A stretch of 64,000 nucleotides of DNA from Deltaproteobacteria bacterium (GCA_022843175.1 JALHOE010000001.1:1-64000), one strand, 5' to 3'; counted from the stretch's first letter, positions 32,370 through 42,686 are shown. Numbers and translations: made by a program. The notes: a model not told the origin generated them from the sequence alone.

Positions 32370-34126
32370 TTACCGTCGCAGTTCCCGCCTTCCGTGTGAC
32401 CTGCAGGGTCGGAATCGAGAAGGGACGGCCATGGAGCGTGGTCGATGAGCTCGTGCTGTGGGCCACGACGCGCGCGCCGCGGACGGTCGCGCAGCTCGCC
32501 GGCGAGGCGTCATTGCCGCATCAGCTCATCGTTGCGTCTCTTGCGCGCCTGATGCGTTTTCGACTCATCGAAGTTGCACTCGGCGAGGGCGGCGCTGCAT
32601 TCAGGTCGAGCGAGCTCGGGGCGAAGATCGTAACGAGCGGTGAGGTGCTGCCGTTCTTCGGCAAGCGCTATACGCGACGGGTGAGCTTCGTCGTCGAGCG
32701 TGTTAGCGGACAGGTATTCGGACCGCGACAGGCCGACTTCGTACCGGCTAAGCGCGTTGAGGGAATGATCACCCGAGGGGCTGTGCGTGTCATCGCCGTG
32801 GAGGATGGCGAGCCACCGATGTCGCACCATGCGAACTTCGCCCGACTCGCCGACGTTGCGGTCCGGGGACCCGACGAGCAACTCGTCGGCATCGATGACA
32901 AGACCCCCAACACCTCGCGCGGTTATTTGATCGTCAAGGTCGCGGACGGCGACGCGGAGGGACTGCCGCGGACGGCGAGCGAGGCGCTCCGAGAAGCGAT
33001 TCGCAACGCCGCCGGTGGAGTCGGTGACGGCGAACACGTCGTCAGGTATTCCGGCCCAGAGGAGCCGTCGACCTTCGAACCGACGTACGTCGATTGCGGC
33101 ATCGACGACGGTGACATCCTGCTGGGCGGCTCGGTTCACAAGAGCGCCTTCGTCGACCTTCTCGGTTCCGCATGCCGCCGAGCGATCATCCACTCGACGT
33201 TCTTGCAAGCCCCTCGCTTCGACGAGCTCTTCGACGTCATTCGGATGGCCTGCCGCCGGGGCGTGGTTGTCGATGTCTTGTGGGGCGCGGAGCATGGTGA
33301 CACCACCGAGCAGAAGAACGCGTTGGCCGCGCTCGAGATCGCGAAGAGGGTCCGCGACGATGCGGACACCGACGGGCGAGTCCATGTGCGGCTCTCCTCG
33401 ACAGGCTCCCATGCCAAGATCCTCCTCGTCGACAACGCCGACGGCGGGTGGGCCGGCGTGGTGGGTTCATGCAACTGGTTGAGCTCGCCCTTCCAGGCAG
33501 CGGAGCTCTCGGTTGTTCTTCGCGATCCGGCCGCGGTGAGCCAGGTCGTCGACGTGGTGCAGCGGATAGTGGGTCGGCGAGGTCTCTCCGATGAGCTCGC
33601 GACCGAGTTGGCCGTAGTGGCTGACGACCTACGTGCCCGCCCCTCGCGGGGAGGGGCCGCACGGGTCGCCGTTGTTGTCGGCGACGCACACGACGCGCTG
33701 ATGCGCGCCGCGAGTGGCAGCGCCAGCGAGCGACTCGTCGTCGGCAGCAACCGCTTGGGCGCGACCGCGCGATCGGGCGCCATCATCCCCGGCGAGGTCG
33801 CAGCCGCACGGCCCGACGTGCGAGTGGCACTCCTCTATCGGTCGCCGTCCGGTCCGGTGAAGCGTCCGGACGCGCGCGCATTGGCGGAGGAGGCCGCTGG
33901 TCGAGACGTTCGCGTGATCCGGACCGATCCGGTTCCACTACACGGGAAGTTCCTCGCATGGGACGACGACGACCTTGTCATCACGAGTCTCAACTGGGCA
34001 TCGGCCGCGGTGAACCCCGACTTCCCGTATGGCGAGGTTGGTGTCCACATCCGCGGCGCGAAGATCGCGTCGGACCTTCTCGCCCGCCTCACCGCAATCT
34101 ACCCGGCACTCGGCGAGCCCGGTTGA
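32366..34126 (+). CDS. mkoB: Phospholipase-D family nuclease, Mokosh type I MkoB-like
   Basis: A 586-residue protein starting at GTG 32366 in a GTGA overlap with the helicase stop. The first ~100 residues include a winged-helix-like region (TVAQLAGEASLPHQLIVASL). The PLD part has both catalytic motifs: GSHAKILLVDN near residue 348, with GSCNWLSS after it, and LHGKFLAWDDDD near 526, with SLNWASAA after it. Two HxK motifs make it a complete single-chain PLD nuclease. In Mokosh type I the PLD protein is the partner of the kinase-helicase. Confidence 0.8.
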   Translation: MITVAVPAFRVTCRVGIEKGRPWSVVDELVLWATTRAPRTVAQLAGEASLPHQLIVASLARLMRFRLIEVALGEGGAAFRSSELGAKIVTSGEVLPFFGKRYTRRVSFVVERVSGQVFGPRQADFVPAKRVEGMITRGAVRVIAVEDGEPPMSHHANFARLADVAVRGPDEQLVGIDDKTPNTSRGYLIVKVADGDAEGLPRTASEALREAIRNAAGGVGDGEHVVRYSGPEEPSTFEPTYVDCGIDDGDILLGGSVHKSAFVDLLGSACRRAIIHSTFLQAPRFDELFDVIRMACRRGVVVDVLWGAEHGDTTEQKNALAALEIAKRVRDDADTDGRVHVRLSSTGSHAKILLVDNADGGWAGVVGSCNWLSSPFQAAELSVVLRDPAAVSQVVDVVQRIVGRRGLSDELATELAVVADDLRARPSRGGAARVAVVVGDAHDALMRAASGSASERLVVGSNRLGATARSGAIIPGEVAAARPDVRVALLYRSPSGPVKRPDARALAEEAAGRDVRVIRTDPVPLHGKFLAWDDDDLVITSLNWASAAVNPDFPYGEVGVHIRGAKIASDLLARLTAIYPALGEPG

Positions 34127-34311
34127 ACAAGTCCTTCCGTTCCGTCTGCTACACGTACCTGCCGCTCGTCGGATCTCCGGCTGTTGCGAGCCGCGTCTAT
34201 CTACGGCGCCCGAACTCGCCGGTTCCCGTCGCCGTCCCTCGCATCAGAATCTCCCGTTCTTCGAACATGGTCCCCCGTTCGCGAGGTGCCGACGCAGCGG
34301 GACTCCGACCA

Positions 34312-36759
34312 TTACACGGCGGGCCGGCCGCGAAATCGGCGCAGCCGGAGGCTATTGCCAAGGACGAAGAGGCTGCTCAGGCTCATGGCCGCCGCCGCGA
34401 GCACGGGCGATAGGGTCAGCCGCAGCAACGGATAGAGAGCGCCCGCTGCAAGCGGCACGAGCAGCATGTTGTATCCGTACGCCCAGAAGAAATTCTGACG
34501 GATGGTACGCAGCGTACGTTGCGCGAGGCTGAGGGCATGCCCGAGCGCTCGGAGATCGCCGCGCATGAGCACCACGTCGCCCGCCTCGATGGCGATGTCG
34601 GTCCCGGTGCCGATCGCGATGCCGGTGTTCGCTGTTGCGAGTGCGGGCGCGTCGTTGATGCCGTCGCCGACGAACGCGACGCGCCGCCCGCGAGCCTGCA
34701 GCTCCACGATCCTCTCGGCCTTGTGGTGCGGGAGCTGCTCCGCGAAGACGGTTTTGATACCGACCCGAGACGCGACGGCCTCGGCGGTGGACCGGGCGTC
34801 GCCGGTCACCATCGCGACCTCGATTCCACGTGCCCGGAGCGATGCGATGGCACCTAGGCTCGTGTCTCGGATCGGATCGCTGACGGCGATGACCGCAGCA
34901 ACCCGCCCGTCGATAGCGGCGACGATCGGGGTCTTCGCTTCGGACGCCAACACATCGAGATCTTCCACGACCGCGTCGAGCGAGATCCCGAGCTTCGCGA
35001 AGTAACGCGCAGCGCCGACGAGAACGGTTCGACCCGAAACGCGCGCCGACAGGCCGTAACCCGGCTCGCTCTCGAACGAATCCGGCGCCTGCAAAGATAG
35101 ACCGCGGCGCGCTGCCTCCTCGACGATTGCGCGGCCGAGCGGATGCTCGCTACGCGTCTCCGCGGAGGCGACCAGCGAGAGCACGTCCGCCTCCTGGCCA
35201 TCGACGACGCGGAAGTCGGTTACAGCCGGTTTACCGCGGGTGATCGTGCCGGTCTTGTCGAGCAGCACGGTCGTCGTCGCCGCGAGTGACTCGAGCGCCG
35301 TGCCGCGTCGGAAGAGGATCCCGAGCTCCGCGGCTCGCCCGGTCGCGACCATCACCGCGGTTGGCGTCGCGAGGCCCATCGCGCAGGGGCATGCGACGAC
35401 AAGCACCGCGACGGCGGAGACGAACGCGAAGTTGAACGCTGCCGCCGGAGCGAAGAGCATCCACATTGCGAACGTCAGCGCGGAAGCGAGGAGCACGAGC
35501 GGCACGAAGATGCTCGCGATCTTGTCCGCGAGGGCCTGGATGGCTGGTTTCGAGGCCTGCGCGTCCTCGACGAGACGAATGATCTGTTGGAGCATCGTCT
35601 CCGCTCCCACGCGCGTCGCACGCACCGTCAGGCCACTGGCGCCGTTGACGGTTCCGCCGATGACGCCGCTGCTCTCCTCTTTGCGAACGGGGATCGGCTC
35701 GCCTGTGATCATCGACTCGTCGACGAACGAGACGCCATTGACGACCACGCCATCGACCGCGATTCGCTCGCCCGGCCGGACGATGACCGCGTCACCAATG
35801 ACAACGCTGGCAACGTCGATCTCGAGCTCGGCGCCGTCGCGCAGCACACGCGCCGCGCGCGGCTGCAGACCCATCAAGCTCTTGATGGCGCGCGAGGTGC
35901 GGCCGCGAGCGAGGGCCTCTAGATACTTGCCGAGGAGGATGAGCGCGATGATCGACGCGGACGCCTCGAAGTACGTATGCGCCGTGCCCGCGGGGAACCA
36001 CGACGGCGCTACCATGACCGCGATCGAGTAAAGAAACGCCGCAGAGCTACCGAGCATCACGAGCGTGTTCATGCCGAGCGTGAGGTGCCGAATCTCGGCG
36101 AAGCCGAGCCGGTAAAACCTGCGCCCCGCCCACAGCTGCACCGGCGCGGCGAGCAAAAGCCCGCCCTGGCCCATGAAGAAGTGCACGAAGCGCGGGAACA
36201 TCGCGTGAAGTGCCGGCACAAGCATGGGCGCCATCGAGAGCAGCACGAGCGGCACGGTGAAGATCGCCGCGACGATTAGATCGCGACGAGCGCGGCGCAG
36301 CTCCTCGTAGGAGGCGCGATCGGAAGCCCCGCCGTCGTCGACGACGCCCGGCGTGTACCCGGCGTCCTCGATCGCCTTCCGCAGGTCCGCGACGGAGCTG
36401 GCGAGCGGCAGATGCACGACCGTAGCGCGCTCGGTCGCGAGGTTGACGGTCGCCTCGACGACGCCGGGCAGCGCGTGCAGCGCGCGCTCGACATGACGAA
36501 CGCAGCTCGCGCAGGTCATGCCCCCGACGGCGATGTCGGTCCGCTCGGAGACCGGCGTGTAACCGGCGTCGCGCACGGCGGCGAGGATGGCGGGCCCTGC
36601 GCCGGGCGAGGATATCGACGCGCTTGCGCGCTCGGTCGCGAGATTGACCGTCGCGTTCGCGACGCCGTCGACGCTCCGCACCGCGCGTTCGACGTGCGCG
36701 ACGCAGCTCGCGCACGTCATGCCCTGGACCGAGAAGGTGAGCTTGGCTTCGTTCGACAT
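34312..36759 (-). CDS. copA: Copper-exporting P1B-type ATPase, CopA-like
   Basis: An 815-residue Cu+ ATPase. Two N-terminal heavy-metal domains each carry GMTCASC (residues ~14 and ~80). About eight membrane helices surround the P1B signature [11 protein letters not shown]. Soluble motifs are in order: TGEP actuator loop, DKTGTITRG phosphorylation Asp, [16 protein letters not shown] and [11 protein letters not shown]. It pumps Cu+ out of the cytoplasm. It lies 97 bp downstream of copZ, with a terminator-like hairpin between, so expression relative to copZ may be attenuated. Confidence 0.93.
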   Translation of the reverse strand: MSNEAKLTFSVQGMTCASCVAHVERAVRSVDGVANATVNLATERASASISSPGAGPAILAAVRDAGYTPVSERTDIAVGGMTCASCVRHVERALHALPGVVEATVNLATERATVVHLPLASSVADLRKAIEDAGYTPGVVDDGGASDRASYEELRRARRDLIVAAIFTVPLVLLSMAPMLVPALHAMFPRFVHFFMGQGGLLLAAPVQLWAGRRFYRLGFAEIRHLTLGMNTLVMLGSSAAFLYSIAVMVAPSWFPAGTAHTYFEASASIIALILLGKYLEALARGRTSRAIKSLMGLQPRAARVLRDGAELEIDVASVVIGDAVIVRPGERIAVDGVVVNGVSFVDESMITGEPIPVRKEESSGVIGGTVNGASGLTVRATRVGAETMLQQIIRLVEDAQASKPAIQALADKIASIFVPLVLLASALTFAMWMLFAPAAAFNFAFVSAVAVLVVACPCAMGLATPTAVMVATGRAAELGILFRRGTALESLAATTTVLLDKTGTITRGKPAVTDFRVVDGQEADVLSLVASAETRSEHPLGRAIVEEAARRGLSLQAPDSFESEPGYGLSARVSGRTVLVGAARYFAKLGISLDAVVEDLDVLASEAKTPIVAAIDGRVAAVIAVSDPIRDTSLGAIASLRARGIEVAMVTGDARSTAEAVASRVGIKTVFAEQLPHHKAERIVELQARGRRVAFVGDGINDAPALATANTGIAIGTGTDIAIEAGDVVLMRGDLRALGHALSLAQRTLRTIRQNFFWAYGYNMLLVPLAAGALYPLLRLTLSPVLAAAAMSLSSLFVLGNSLRLRRFRGRPAV

Positions 36760-36800
36760 TTCGACCGAGCAGACGCAGTTCCCGCCGCTCCATTACAGCG

Positions 36801-36840
36801 ACAAAACACGACGCGCCACCCAGGGTCGGCGGCGCGTCGT
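36801..36840 (-). terminator. Hairpin between copZ and copA
   Basis: A perfect 10-bp stem, ACGACGCGCC (36808-36817) and GGCGCGTCGT (36831-36840), with a 13-base loop. On the minus strand it is followed by GTTTTGTCG. It starts 17 bp after the copZ stop and could be a partial terminator that makes more copZ than copA message. Confidence 0.6.
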
Positions 36841-36856
36841 TGCATTGGAGTTGTCC

Positions 36857-37075
36857 TCACGAACGCGGTGACGACTCGTAACCGGCCTCGCGCAACGCGT
36901 CGACGAGCGCGTCGACCGGCGCGGACGTCTCGTGCCTCACGATGACGGTACCCTCGCGGAGGCGCACGTCGACGCTCGCGATGCCGTCGAGATCGCGGAG
37001 GGCGCGATTCACGTGAGCGGCGCATGACGGGCAGGTCATGCCCTCGACGGCGAGAGTGGTGGTCTTGGTTTCCAT
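36857..37075 (-). CDS. copZ: CopZ-type copper chaperone
   Basis: A 72-residue single heavy-metal-associated domain. Residues METKTTTLAVEGMTCPSCAAHV hold the GMTCxxC copper site (given in part), followed by the ferredoxin-like fold through DALREAGYESSPRS. It delivers Cu+ to CopA. It is the first gene of the copZ-copA unit, with a MerR-like dyad 34 bp upstream of its ATG. Confidence 0.9.
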   Translation of the reverse strand: METKTTTLAVEGMTCPSCAAHVNRALRDLDGIASVDVRLREGTVIVRHETSAPVDALVDALREAGYESSPRS

Positions 37076-37108
37076 ATACGTTCATCCTTTCGCGTGGCAG
37101 TCCCGCCA

Positions 37109-37129
37109 CTTGCATGGAAGACGCAAGTC
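37109..37129 (-). promoter_or_regulatory. MerR/CueR-like 21-bp dyad upstream of copZ
   Basis: ACTTGC (37109-37114) and GCAAGT (37124-37129) are exact inverted copies 9 bp apart. CueR-type operators are similarly spaced dyads (for instance ACCTTGC...GCAAGGT) lying between -35 and -10. I see no strong -10 box and no merR gene in the window, so the regulator is unproven. Confidence 0.4.
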
Positions 37130-37445
37130 GGCGCGAACTATTACGACGCGCCTTCGTCGAGCTCGTCGGAGCAGAGGAACCGGGGATCTCGACGGCTCCG
37201 TCATTGCGCAACTTCTGCCCCCGACGGACCGCCGTGCCTTGCCGGTATCCCAGCGAATCCGTGCAATGTCCTTGAACCCGGCGATGTCGAGCATTGCGAC
37301 GGCGCCGTGAACGCTCGTCGGTAGATCGTTGGCCGACGTGGTCGGTCTCGTACCACGGGTCGGCCCCTGTAATGGTCGGCGGGGGGTTGCGTCTGCGGTG
37401 TTCGAGGGCGCCGATGCCCTCGCGAAAACACGAACGAGGAGACCG
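37130..37445. other. Intergenic region between copZ and the first cupredoxin gene
   Basis: No gene is convincing here. A stem-loop (CGAGGGC at 37403-37409 with GCCCTCG at 37416-37422) lies in the probable 5' leader of the cupredoxin message, 13 bases before the GAGGAG ribosome site. Confidence 0.35.
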
Positions 37446-37790
37446 ATGAGCTCGATGAAATCACTTTTCGCCGCCGCTGTTGCGACCGTCCTCGGTGCGC
37501 CGAGCGCCGCCTCCGCCGAGACCAAGCCGCGCGTCGTCAACATCAGCGTCAGCGGCGGCGGCTTCTCGCCCATGGAGATTCGCGTCGCGAAGGACGAGCC
37601 AACGACGCTCGTGTTCAAGCGGACGACCGACGGCACGTGCGCAAGGGAGGTCGCGTTCCCCGAGCTCGGGCTGAAGAAGGCACTCCCGCTGAACGAGAGC
37701 GTGCCGATCGAAGTGCCCGCCGCGACCGCGCGCACCCTCACGTTCCAGTGCGGGATGGGGATGTTCAAGAGCGCGCTGATCATTCAGTGA
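37446..37790 (+). CDS. Periplasmic cupredoxin-domain protein
   Basis: A 114-residue secreted protein with a cleavable signal ([19 protein letters not shown]). The mature part is a small cupredoxin: [39 protein letters not shown] and the C-terminal [15 protein letters not shown]. The CGMGM loop supplies Cys and Met ligands without the usual nearby His, as in the Cupredoxin_1-type proteins of copper loci. GAGGAG precedes ATG 37446. It is likely a periplasmic copper carrier or buffer. Paralogues are at 55040 and, broken, at 48167. Confidence 0.8.
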   Translation: MSSMKSLFAAAVATVLGAPSAASAETKPRVVNISVSGGGFSPMEIRVAKDEPTTLVFKRTTDGTCAREVAFPELGLKKALPLNESVPIEVPAATARTLTFQCGMGMFKSALIIQ

Positions 37791-37800
37791 GGTTTGCACC

Positions 37801-37817
37801 GTGACCGATCGGGTCAC
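37801..37817. promoter_or_regulatory. Dyad GTGACC-N5-GGTCAC, site 1
   Basis: A perfect 6+5+6 inverted repeat (spacer GATCG), 70 bp upstream of the lipoprotein that opens the efflux/oxidase operon. The same dyad with the same spacing occurs at 47555, 54902 and 63268, and with one change at 59374. Confidence 0.65.
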
Positions 37818-37887
37818 CGACAGCGCGCGCATCCTTGCGCCCGATCCCGCACCCAACGTGCTTCAACCTCAGTCCAGGAGTGGTCAC

Positions 37888-38199
37888 ATGCGACTTCCCA
37901 TGCTCTGCCTCGCGCTCGGTCTCGTCGTCGGCTGCGCGGACGGTACCGTCCCGCCCCCGAACACAGCTCACCCGGCGAGTCCAAACGCCGCCGAGGGCAC
38001 GGCCTATGTGCCGCCCGCGCCCGCGCCGGGCTCTTCGGCAGCGGCGGGAGATCACAGCGGTCACGCCGGTCACGCGGCTCCGGCCGACGAGAAGGTCACC
38101 TATACGTGCCCGATGCATCCGGAAGTCGTCTCCGACAAGCCGGGCAGCTGTCCGAAGTGCGGAATGACATTGGTCCCGAAGAAGAAGGACACCCCATGA
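37888..38199 (+). CDS. Lipoprotein with heavy-metal-binding (CPMHP) domain
   Basis: A 103-residue protein. Lipobox ALGLVVGC at residues ~12-19, a Pro/Ala/Ser linker with His pairs (DHSGHAGHA), then [26 protein letters not shown], the heavy-metal-binding domain that recurs in Cus/Czc proteins (shown in part here). It is expected in the periplasm, anchored by lipid. It is the first gene of a coupled run: its stop overlaps the next ATG (38196). The dyad at 37801 is upstream. Confidence 0.8.
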   Translation: MRLPMLCLALGLVVGCADGTVPPPNTAHPASPNAAEGTAYVPPAPAPGSSAAAGDHSGHAGHAAPADEKVTYTCPMHPEVVSDKPGSCPKCGMTLVPKKKDTP

Positions 38200-39572
38200 G
38201 ACTTGGTTGGCTTGCCCTCGCAGTATCCGCGCTCACGCTGTCCGCGTGCGCGTCGACCAACGCGAGCGGCGCGTTTCGTGACGCGAGCGGTCTGGCCGAG
38301 AGCCGCACCGGCTACCGCGCGGTGTGGCGCATCGGCGGCCCGGAGGACGCTGAGGCGGACAAGAAGCTCGCGGAGCTCCTCTCGAAGGAGCTGACGGTCG
38401 ACGCTGCCGTTCAGATCGCGCTGCTCAACAACCGTACGCTGCAGTCGGAGTACGAGGAGCTCGGGATCGCGCAGGCGGAGCTCGTGCAGGCGGGCCTCCT
38501 AAAGAACCCCGTCTTTGGTGGGACGTATCGGTTCCCCCTCGATCCGGGGCACCTCGCCGGCATCGAGGCCGATCTCGTGACCGACTTCGTGCAACTCCTC
38601 ACGCGCGGTGCTGCGAAGAAAATCGCCTCGCTCAACCTGGAAGCGACGATCTTTCGCGTCGGCAACTCGGTGGTGAAGCACGCCTACGAGACGAAGAAGG
38701 CCTGGTACACGGTCGTTGCCGCCGAGCAGATGCTCGCGATGCGCAGGATCATCACCGAGGCCGCCCAGGCCGCGGTCGAGGTCGCGCAGAAGCAGTACGA
38801 CGCCGGCACGATCAACGAGCTCGAGCTCGCGAACGAACAGAGCCTCTACGCGCAGGTCACGCTCGATCTGCGCCGCAGCGAGGGCAACGTCGTCACGGCG
38901 CGCGAGCACCTGAATCGTCTGATGGGCACGTTCGGGAACCAGACAAAGTGGAAGACGCCGGGGAAGCTCCCCGAGCTTCCGAAGACCGACCCGTCGCTCG
39001 AGCATCTCGAACCGCTCGCGGTGAAGCGACGACTCGATCTGCTCGCCGCTCGCCGCGACATTGAGGTGCTCTCGTATGGACTCGCGCTCGCGAGGAACAC
39101 AAGGTGGACGGGCTTCATCGACGCCGGCGTGAGCTTCGAGCGCAAGCCGGAGGGTATCCGGCTGCTCGGACCGACGGTCTCATTCGAGATCCCCATCTTC
39201 GACCAGCGGCAGGCCGCGATCGCCAAGATCGAGGCCATGCTCCGGCAAGCGAAGGCGCGCGAGTACGCGCTTGCTGTCGACATCCGTTCCGAGGTCCGCG
39301 AGACGCGCAACGACGTACTCGTCGCGCGCTCGGTCGCTGAGACGTACGGCAACAGCCTCGTCCCGCTCCGCGTCAAGGTCGTGGAGCTGTCACAGCAGTA
39401 CTACGACGCGATGCTGCTGGGCGTCTTCCAGCTCCTTCTTGCGAAGCAGCAGGAGATCGAGGCCTTCCGTTCCTACATCGACGCCGCGCGCGACTACTGG
39501 ATCGCGCGTGCCGAGCTTGATTACGCGACTGGCGGCGCACTGCCCGTCGCCAAGACCGCGGAGAAGAAGTAA
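38196..39572 (+). CDS. TolC-family outer-membrane efflux protein
   Basis: A 458-residue lipoprotein ([13 protein letters not shown]) with the two long helical repeats of outer-membrane factors: [22 protein letters not shown] (first repeat opening), [35 protein letters not shown], then [18 protein letters not shown] and the final coil [22 protein letters not shown]. It forms the exit duct of a metal efflux pump. The pump partner is not adjacent: it precedes a multicopper oxidase, with 1-bp and 4-bp overlaps at its ends. Confidence 0.85.
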   Translation: MRLGWLALAVSALTLSACASTNASGAFRDASGLAESRTGYRAVWRIGGPEDAEADKKLAELLSKELTVDAAVQIALLNNRTLQSEYEELGIAQAELVQAGLLKNPVFGGTYRFPLDPGHLAGIEADLVTDFVQLLTRGAAKKIASLNLEATIFRVGNSVVKHAYETKKAWYTVVAAEQMLAMRRIITEAAQAAVEVAQKQYDAGTINELELANEQSLYAQVTLDLRRSEGNVVTAREHLNRLMGTFGNQTKWKTPGKLPELPKTDPSLEHLEPLAVKRRLDLLAARRDIEVLSYGLALARNTRWTGFIDAGVSFERKPEGIRLLGPTVSFEIPIFDQRQAAIAKIEAMLRQAKAREYALAVDIRSEVRETRNDVLVARSVAETYGNSLVPLRVKVVELSQQYYDAMLLGVFQLLLAKQQEIEAFRSYIDAARDYWIARAELDYATGGALPVAKTAEKK

Positions 39573-40783
39573 TGAGCGAGATGAACCGCAGGACGATGCT
39601 GACGGCGACCGCGATCGGCGCCGCCGTGATGACCGCGAAGAACGCAAGCGCACAGGCGAAGCCGAACTACACGCCGGTGGTCACGCCCAATGGCTCGACG
39701 CTCCCCTATACCGTCGCCGCCGACGGCGCGAAGGAATGGCACCTCACCGCGGAGCCCGTGAAGCGCGAGTTCGCGAAGGGCATGATCGTGAACGCGTGGG
39801 GCTACAACGGCTCCACGCCCGGCCCGACGATCGAGGCTGTCGAGGGGGATCGCGTCCGCATCTTCGTGCACAACAAGCTGCCCGAGCGAACGAGCGTGCA
39901 CTGGCACGGCATCCTCCTTCCCAACGGAATGGACGGCGTCGCGGGTCTCAATCAGCCGCACATCGAGCCGGGTGAAACCTACGTTTACGAGTTCACGCTC
40001 AAGCAACACGGCGTGTTCATGTACCACCCGCACTCCGACGAGATGGTGCAGATGGCGATGGGCATGATGGGCTTCTTCGTCATCCATCCGAAGGCCCCCG
40101 AGGCCAAGATCGACCGCCACTTCCTCATCATGCTCCACACGTGGTTCGTCGCTCCCGGCACCGCGACGCCGAACCCGAACATCATGAACGACTTCAACCT
40201 CTTCACCTTCAACAGCCGCGTGTGGCCGGGCACCGACCCACTCGTGATCAAGAAGGGCGAGCGTGTGCGGATCAGTCTCGGAAACCTATCGATGGACAGC
40301 CACCCGATCCACATCCACGGCTACAACTACGAGCTCGTTGGCACCGACGGCGGCATGATCCCGAAGAGCGCGCGCTACCGGGTCACCACCGAGAACGTTC
40401 CGGTCGGCACGACACGCACCCTCGAGTTCGTCGCCGATGAACCCGGTGACTGGGCGTTCCATTGCCACAAGTCGCACCACACGATGAACGCGATGAACCA
40501 TGACATTCCGAACATGATGGGTGTGAAGCAGGGGAAGACCGAGGAGAAGGTGAAGAAGGTGCTCCCCGGCTACATGGCGATGGGCGAGACGGGCATGGGC
40601 GGCATGCAGATGACGACGCCCGCGAACACGCTGCCGATGATGACCGGCAAGGGTCCGTTCGGCGACGTCGAGATGGGTGGGATGTTCACCGTCATCAAGG
40701 TGCGCGACGGGATCACCAGCTACAACGATCCGGGGTGGTACAAACACCCGGCAGGAACGGTGGCGCGCAAGGTGTCGAAGTAG
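39572..40783 (+). CDS. Multicopper oxidase
   Basis: A 403-residue periplasmic oxidase, shorter than CueO or CopA (about 500-600). The leader NRRTMLTATAIGAAVMTAKNASA is Tat-like. All four copper-binding segments are present: HWHGILLPNG, MYHPHSDEM, HPIHIHGYNY and HCHKSHHTMNAM. The last, with Met-rich tails, fits a Cu+ oxidase. It detoxifies copper by oxidising Cu+ in the periplasm. Its ATG overlaps the stop of the outer-membrane factor, and a 16-bp palindrome spans its end. Confidence 0.9.
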   Translation: MSEMNRRTMLTATAIGAAVMTAKNASAQAKPNYTPVVTPNGSTLPYTVAADGAKEWHLTAEPVKREFAKGMIVNAWGYNGSTPGPTIEAVEGDRVRIFVHNKLPERTSVHWHGILLPNGMDGVAGLNQPHIEPGETYVYEFTLKQHGVFMYHPHSDEMVQMAMGMMGFFVIHPKAPEAKIDRHFLIMLHTWFVAPGTATPNPNIMNDFNLFTFNSRVWPGTDPLVIKKGERVRISLGNLSMDSHPIHIHGYNYELVGTDGGMIPKSARYRVTTENVPVGTTRTLEFVADEPGDWAFHCHKSHHTMNAMNHDIPNMMGVKQGKTEEKVKKVLPGYMAMGETGMGGMQMTTPANTLPMMTGKGPFGDVEMGGMFTVIKVRDGITSYNDPGWYKHPAGTVARKVSK

Positions 40784-40798
40784 ACATCGCGCGATGTC
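40783..40798. repeat. Perfect 16-bp palindrome at the oxidase stop
   Basis: GACATCGC followed directly by its inverse GCGATGTC. It has no loop and no T-run, so it looks more like a protein-binding site than a terminator. Chance is possible. Confidence 0.3.
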
Positions 40799-40909
40799 GC
40801 ATCGCGACGCGCCAGAGCCGGGGGCACTTCGGGGCACCAAGGCCTGCAGTTCGCGCTGAACAAAGGCGGGCCCGATCTCGACCGGAAGGCATCCGCTACA
40901 CGCCCTGAT

Positions 40910-42268
40910 CTACTGCGCGATCGCGATGGGCAGTGGGTGCGCGCGGCCGGGGAACATCCTTCGAGCGCGCGCCTGTCGATCCGTCAACCTTCGCTCGAGC
41001 AACGCGCGATCGCTGAAGGTCGCTTCGACGCGGGTCCAGAGCGCCGCGAAGTAGGCGTCGCGGCCGTCCTCGCGATCCTCGAGCAGGGCGAGGGCGTAAG
41101 GGTCGGATAGGGACGAGCGAACGACCGAACGCACATGCGCGTCGATGTTCACGGTCGGGAGCTTTTCGAGCACACGTGACAGCAGCGCGCAGCGTCTATC
41201 CGAGAAGATGTCGTTCTCGTCGTCGACAAGCCGAATCGCTCTCAAGGTGTTCGCCGTCAGCACGCCGCTCATGACGAGCGACTCCTCGATTCGGAGATCG
41301 ATCTCCGAGCGGATCGGGAGGAGCTGGGGAAATGTGTCGGTGGCGATCGGCCGCGTGAGGCCCGACCCGACGGCTGCGGCCGGATCAACGGCGATCTGTA
41401 GCGGGACGGTGTCGAAGGTCGACGCGAACTGCAGCTCGGTCTCACAGAAGACCGAGCGAAGCTTCTGCCGGACGTCGATGGACCTCGCCAGGCCGTCAAC
41501 GACGAACGCGCGGATGCCGTTGCGCATCACGCCCTCGAGCGCGTTCGCGAACGACGCACGTTTCAGCGTCTTGAGCTGATTGCTTTCGGCGACCAGCGAT
41601 GCACTTTCGCCGACGTAGACAGCGGGATTCTCGCTGCGTGTGCTCACCCACGAAGTCCAGGGATCTGCGAGGGATGCCATCAGCGGACCGCCGTTGACGT
41701 GGCAGCCGAAGCACCGTGGCGTCGTCTCCATGCGTGTCGAGATCGTTCCATCGCGCCGACCGATGATTGTGTGAACGCCGGCCGCATCCCGAACGATCTG
41801 CTGCACGCCGTCGTCGTCGAAGACGTAGAACGAGTAGAGACCGGTCGTTCGATCGAGCGCCATCACCTCGATCGGCGTCGGCGCGAGAGGATCATCCGTC
41901 GGACGTTTCGGATCCGTCGGAACCACGGTCATTAGGCCGAACGAGACGGCAACGCCGTCGAGCGATTCCGGATTTGGATTGCAGCCGGTGATGATCGCCC
42001 GCGGTACCGGCATGGGCGTCGGGATCATCACCTCCGCAAACCGCGTCGCTCGCTCCTCGATAACGAAGACCTCGTGCGAGTCCGCTCGCTTGCACTGGCG
42101 CCCGATACCGAACAGCGCCTCGTGCTCCGCGATTGTGCGTGGCGCGCGCGCCGGGTCGCGCTGCAGTGCGTCGGCGACGCGATCGTCCCCAAACACCTGC
42201 GGCGCTATGGACGGTTCTGCAGGCGTGCTGCACCCGAGAGCCACCAGCGCCGCCACGACGATCCGCAC
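40910..42268 (-). CDS. Lipoprotein with one c-type heme motif, unknown function
   Basis: A ~452-residue lipoprotein. The leader RIVVAALVALGC ends in a lipobox. A single CFGCHVNGG (CxxCH) at mid-protein is a c-type heme site like those of cytochrome-c-like lipoproteins. Other parts are unrecognised (SFGLMTVVPTDPKRPTDDP, LYSFYVFDDDG). The GTG at 42268 fits the leader and avoids overlap with the divergent gene; the ATG at 42310 would overlap it by 20 bp. It may take part in periplasmic electron transfer near the oxidase. Confidence 0.65.
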   Translation of the reverse strand: MRIVVAALVALGCSTPAEPSIAPQVFGDDRVADALQRDPARAPRTIAEHEALFGIGRQCKRADSHEVFVIEERATRFAEVMIPTPMPVPRAIITGCNPNPESLDGVAVSFGLMTVVPTDPKRPTDDPLAPTPIEVMALDRTTGLYSFYVFDDDGVQQIVRDAAGVHTIIGRRDGTISTRMETTPRCFGCHVNGGPLMASLADPWTSWVSTRSENPAVYVGESASLVAESNQLKTLKRASFANALEGVMRNGIRAFVVDGLARSIDVRQKLRSVFCETELQFASTFDTVPLQIAVDPAAAVGSGLTRPIATDTFPQLLPIRSEIDLRIEESLVMSGVLTANTLRAIRLVDDENDIFSDRRCALLSRVLEKLPTVNIDAHVRSVVRSSLSDPYALALLEDREDGRDAYFAALWTRVEATFSDRALLERRLTDRQARARRMFPGRAHPLPIAIAQ

Positions 42269-42290
42269 GATCTGCGGTATACCTCGCGGA

Positions 42291-42686
42291 ATGCATCGGT
42301 GCGCGTTCATTCTCCTCTTTTTCGGGTGCGCGAGCTCCTCCACCCCGACGACGACCGACACGGGCGTCGACACCGAGACGACGCCCGAGGACACCGCCGT
42401 CGCCGACAGCGCGACGCCGATGGATACGTTGCCCGATCCCTGGGAGGGCGGCGCGCCGAGTGCCGAGTGCATGACGCACTGCGACTGCATGGCCACGAAC
42501 TGCGCGGCTGGAACTCCATACAAGACCACCACGGACTGTACGGACCACTGCGGTCGCTTCGCCGCCGCCGAGATGAAGTGCTGGACGTACTGGTGCACCG
42601 AAGCGGCGAAGTCTTCGGGCTCGACCAAGACGCATCTCTGCCAGCATGCGTGGGGAACCTGGGGTCTCGAGGAGTGTCCGAAATGA
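42291..42686 (+). CDS. Small Cys-rich lipoprotein
   Basis: A 131-residue protein. Leader CAFILLFFGC is a lipobox type. An acidic Thr/Asp linker (TTDTGVDTETTPEDTAV) precedes a domain with about ten cysteines (AECMTHCDCMATNCAAG, TTDCTDHCGR, KCWTYWCTEA, HLCQHAW). It may bind metal or be disulphide-rich. Its stop overlaps the next ATG, so the pair is co-translated. Family unknown. Confidence 0.65.
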   Translation: MHRCAFILLFFGCASSSTPTTTDTGVDTETTPEDTAVADSATPMDTLPDPWEGGAPSAECMTHCDCMATNCAAGTPYKTTTDCTDHCGRFAAAEMKCWTYWCTEAAKSSGSTKTHLCQHAWGTWGLEECPK

